Part shown: piece by piece, positions 62,898 to 64,000 of the stretch
Layout of the letters: every line of letters starts with the position of its first letter
How positions within the stretch are numbered: position 1 is the first letter of the stretch
Origin: Mycobacterium gallinarum
GTDB taxonomy: Bacteria; Actinomycetota; Actinomycetes; Mycobacteriales; Mycobacteriaceae
Direction: 5' to 3'
DNA length: 64,000 bases
Assembly (NCBI RefSeq): GCF_010726765.1
Contig: NZ_AP022602.1
Coordinates: forward strand, 62,001 to 126,000
Program-made: the position numbers and the translations under genes
The notes under the pieces: generated by a model
What the model saw: the letters and a program-made list of their open reading frames with translations, nothing else
Database searches by the model: none
What the model was told of the DNA's origin: nothing

Positions 62898-63112
62898 CTC
62901 GGTTGGCGCCGACGGTGACACCTCGCGACGCTCAGCACACCCGAGTGTATGTTTCGGACACCTACGTATGGGGATGGTACGTACGGAGGTGGCCGGTACA
63001 TGCAAACGCGTTGCCGCGATGCTGTCGTCTATCAATGGGGGGCCGAGCCGATGTCGAGACCTCGACTCATTCGCCGTCGCGGAGCGCGAGCTGGCTATCA
63101 GGATGCATCCCC

Positions 63113-63307
63113 ATGAGCGTGCTAGCCGCAAGCGACGTATCGTACGTCGCCACCGATGTCGGGCTGTGGATGTCGCTGCCTGCTTTTGGTCCGGCGTTCG
63201 TGGTCGTAGGTGTCGTCATCTACGTGGTTCGGCGGGACAGGCGCAGAAACCCTGTCGCCGCCGACCGCGTGAAAGAGTCGGAGGAGGAAAGGAACGATGC
63301 TGAGTGA
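63113..63307 (+). CDS. Small single-pass membrane protein
   Basis: 64 aa from ATG 63113 (AGGAT upstream): LWMSLPAFGPAFVVVGVVIY is a membrane helix, then a basic and acidic tail (VRRDRRR; ESEEERNDAE). GTGA overlap with the lipoprotein gene after it. Role unknown; part of the putative copper group. Confidence 0.65.
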   Translation: MSVLAASDVSYVATDVGLWMSLPAFGPAFVVVGVVIYVVRRDRRRNPVAADRVKESEEERNDAE

Positions 63308-63744
63308 GCGTCAGGGCGCCACATGTCGTCGTCATGGTTGCAGCGATCCTCACAGGCGCATTGGGCGGCTGTGGTTCTCCCAGCGATCCGGCCGCGACGC
63401 CCGCCTCCGACTCGTCATCAAGTTCTTCTACCAAGTCGCCCGCTACATCGACCCCGCCGTCCGCGGCGGCCGTTGACGGCACGATCGTCGACATCGACAT
63501 CGCAGGTGGAATTGTCACGCCGACGAACGGTCAGGCGCAGGGCACAGTCGGCAAGCCGATCGTTCTGAAGGTCGACAGCGACGTCTCGGACTCACTGCAT
63601 GTCCATGCAGTGCCTGAGCACACTTTTCAGGTCGAGCCTCGGCCGGGCCAGCAGTTCGAGTTCACGGTTGACGTTCCGGGCCAGGTCGACATCGAGTTAC
63701 ATGACCTCAATCGCACGGTCGTGACGATTCAAGTTCGGCCGTGA
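63304..63744 (+). CDS. Lipoprotein with cupredoxin-like domain
   Basis: 146 aa from GTG. Lipobox LTGALGGC with the acylated Cys at about 23, Ser/Pro/Thr-rich linker, then a beta domain: VGKPIVLKVDSDVSDSLHVH, VPEHTFQVEPRPGQQFEFTV, HDLNRTVVTIQVRP. The HVH and late His resemble a cupredoxin site, though the set of ligands is not typical. Coupled to genes on both sides. Confidence 0.8.
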   Translation: MSVRAPHVVVMVAAILTGALGGCGSPSDPAATPASDSSSSSSTKSPATSTPPSAAAVDGTIVDIDIAGGIVTPTNGQAQGTVGKPIVLKVDSDVSDSLHVHAVPEHTFQVEPRPGQQFEFTVDVPGQVDIELHDLNRTVVTIQVRP

Positions 63745-64000
63745 CACCTGCGCTGAGCGTGGACGTGCTGGCGCACGGCGTAGGCGGTTCCACAGACCTT
63801 CCGGTGCCACTGTCGTTCGCGTTGATAGGCGCTGCGTGGGCGTTGACCGCGACTTTCGCTGTGGTCGCATTGGCTTGGAAGACACCACGTTTCGACCCGA
63901 ACAAACCGGGACGCGAACTACCGACGTGGATTACCCGCTCCGTGGACTCTGTGGTGCTGCGATGGATGGTGTCGCTGGCAGCGCTGCTCTTCGCGGTATG
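63741..64000 (+). CDS. Membrane protein, 3' end outside the window
   Basis: GTG 63741 overlaps the lipoprotein stop (GTGA). The 86 visible codons include a hydrophobic segment (VPLSFALIGAAWALTATFAV), a loop (KTPRFDPNKPGRELPTWITR) and the start of a second segment (LRWMVSLAALLFAV). A polytopic protein with copper or cupredoxin partners is likely. Confidence 0.75.
   Translation, partial: MTPALSVDVLAHGVGGSTDLPVPLSFALIGAAWALTATFAVVALAWKTPRFDPNKPGRELPTWITRSVDSVVLRWMVSLAALLFAV

Overview
The window is very GC-rich, carries PE, PPE and Esx proteins with a full type VII (ESX) secretion core, and has its own replication and partition genes. This points to a large plasmid of a Mycobacterium. The ESX locus resembles the plasmid-borne ESX-P loci of the pRAW family of conjugative mycobacterial plasmids. 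No relaxase or VirB4-type gene is visible, so a conjugation module, eccE and eccA, if present, lie outside the window.

Layout. (1) 1-23085, minus strand: a long ESX operon. In order of transcription it holds a small ORF, a DUF4226 protein, an EspC-like substrate, a YbaB-like protein, a PE/PPE-fused EspB-like substrate, a second YbaB-like protein, two related membrane-anchored proteins flanking a small protein, an 807-aa Rv3899c-like protein, then eccB, eccC, a small XRE regulator, PE, PPE, two Esx proteins, espG, espI, eccD and mycP (cut by the window edge). (2) 23.3-30.1 kb: a replication and partition block, with a 32-bp palindrome, a probable Rep, a DUF2637 membrane protein, a five-copy 14-bp repeat array before a winged-helix gene, and parA-parB flanked on both sides by 16-bp palindromes that look like parS. 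(3) 30.4-33.4 kb: two exported cell-wall enzymes that share an identical 482-bp 5' part but have different catalytic C-termini, then an XRE regulator. (4) 33.8-41.8 kb: a WhiB-like regulator, small winged-helix and cupin-like genes, and a very large DNA methylase-helicase resembling DarB-type antirestriction proteins. (5) 42.1-47.8 kb: a three-gene cassette of a Ser/Thr kinase-SF1 helicase fusion, a PLD-nuclease-S1 fusion and an Arr-like ADP-ribosyltransferase. The first two match the layout of a type I Mokosh anti-phage system; the third gene and the S1 domain appear to be additions. (6) 47.9-57.6 kb: membrane and secreted accessory proteins, a second DUF4226 gene next to a perfect mycobacterial SOS box, a sigma-like HTH protein, a broken secreted nuclease, two toxin-antitoxin pairs (Phd/PIN and MazEF) and a tyrosine recombinase with a 26-bp palindrome at its 5' end. 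(7) 58-64 kb: a sulfur-stress operon (CstR/CsoR-like repressor, DUF302, TauE/SafE permease, persulfide dioxygenase-rhodanese), a DUF1326 gene under related operator palindromes, and a copper-type group (CopC, small membrane protein, cupredoxin-like lipoprotein, membrane protein cut by the right edge).

Four genes look broken: frameshifts near 25.60 and 53.86 kb, an in-frame TAG at 52.516 kb and an in-frame TGA at 61.140 kb. These are either real decay or sequence errors. All functional names rest on reading motifs in the translations; no database search was run.
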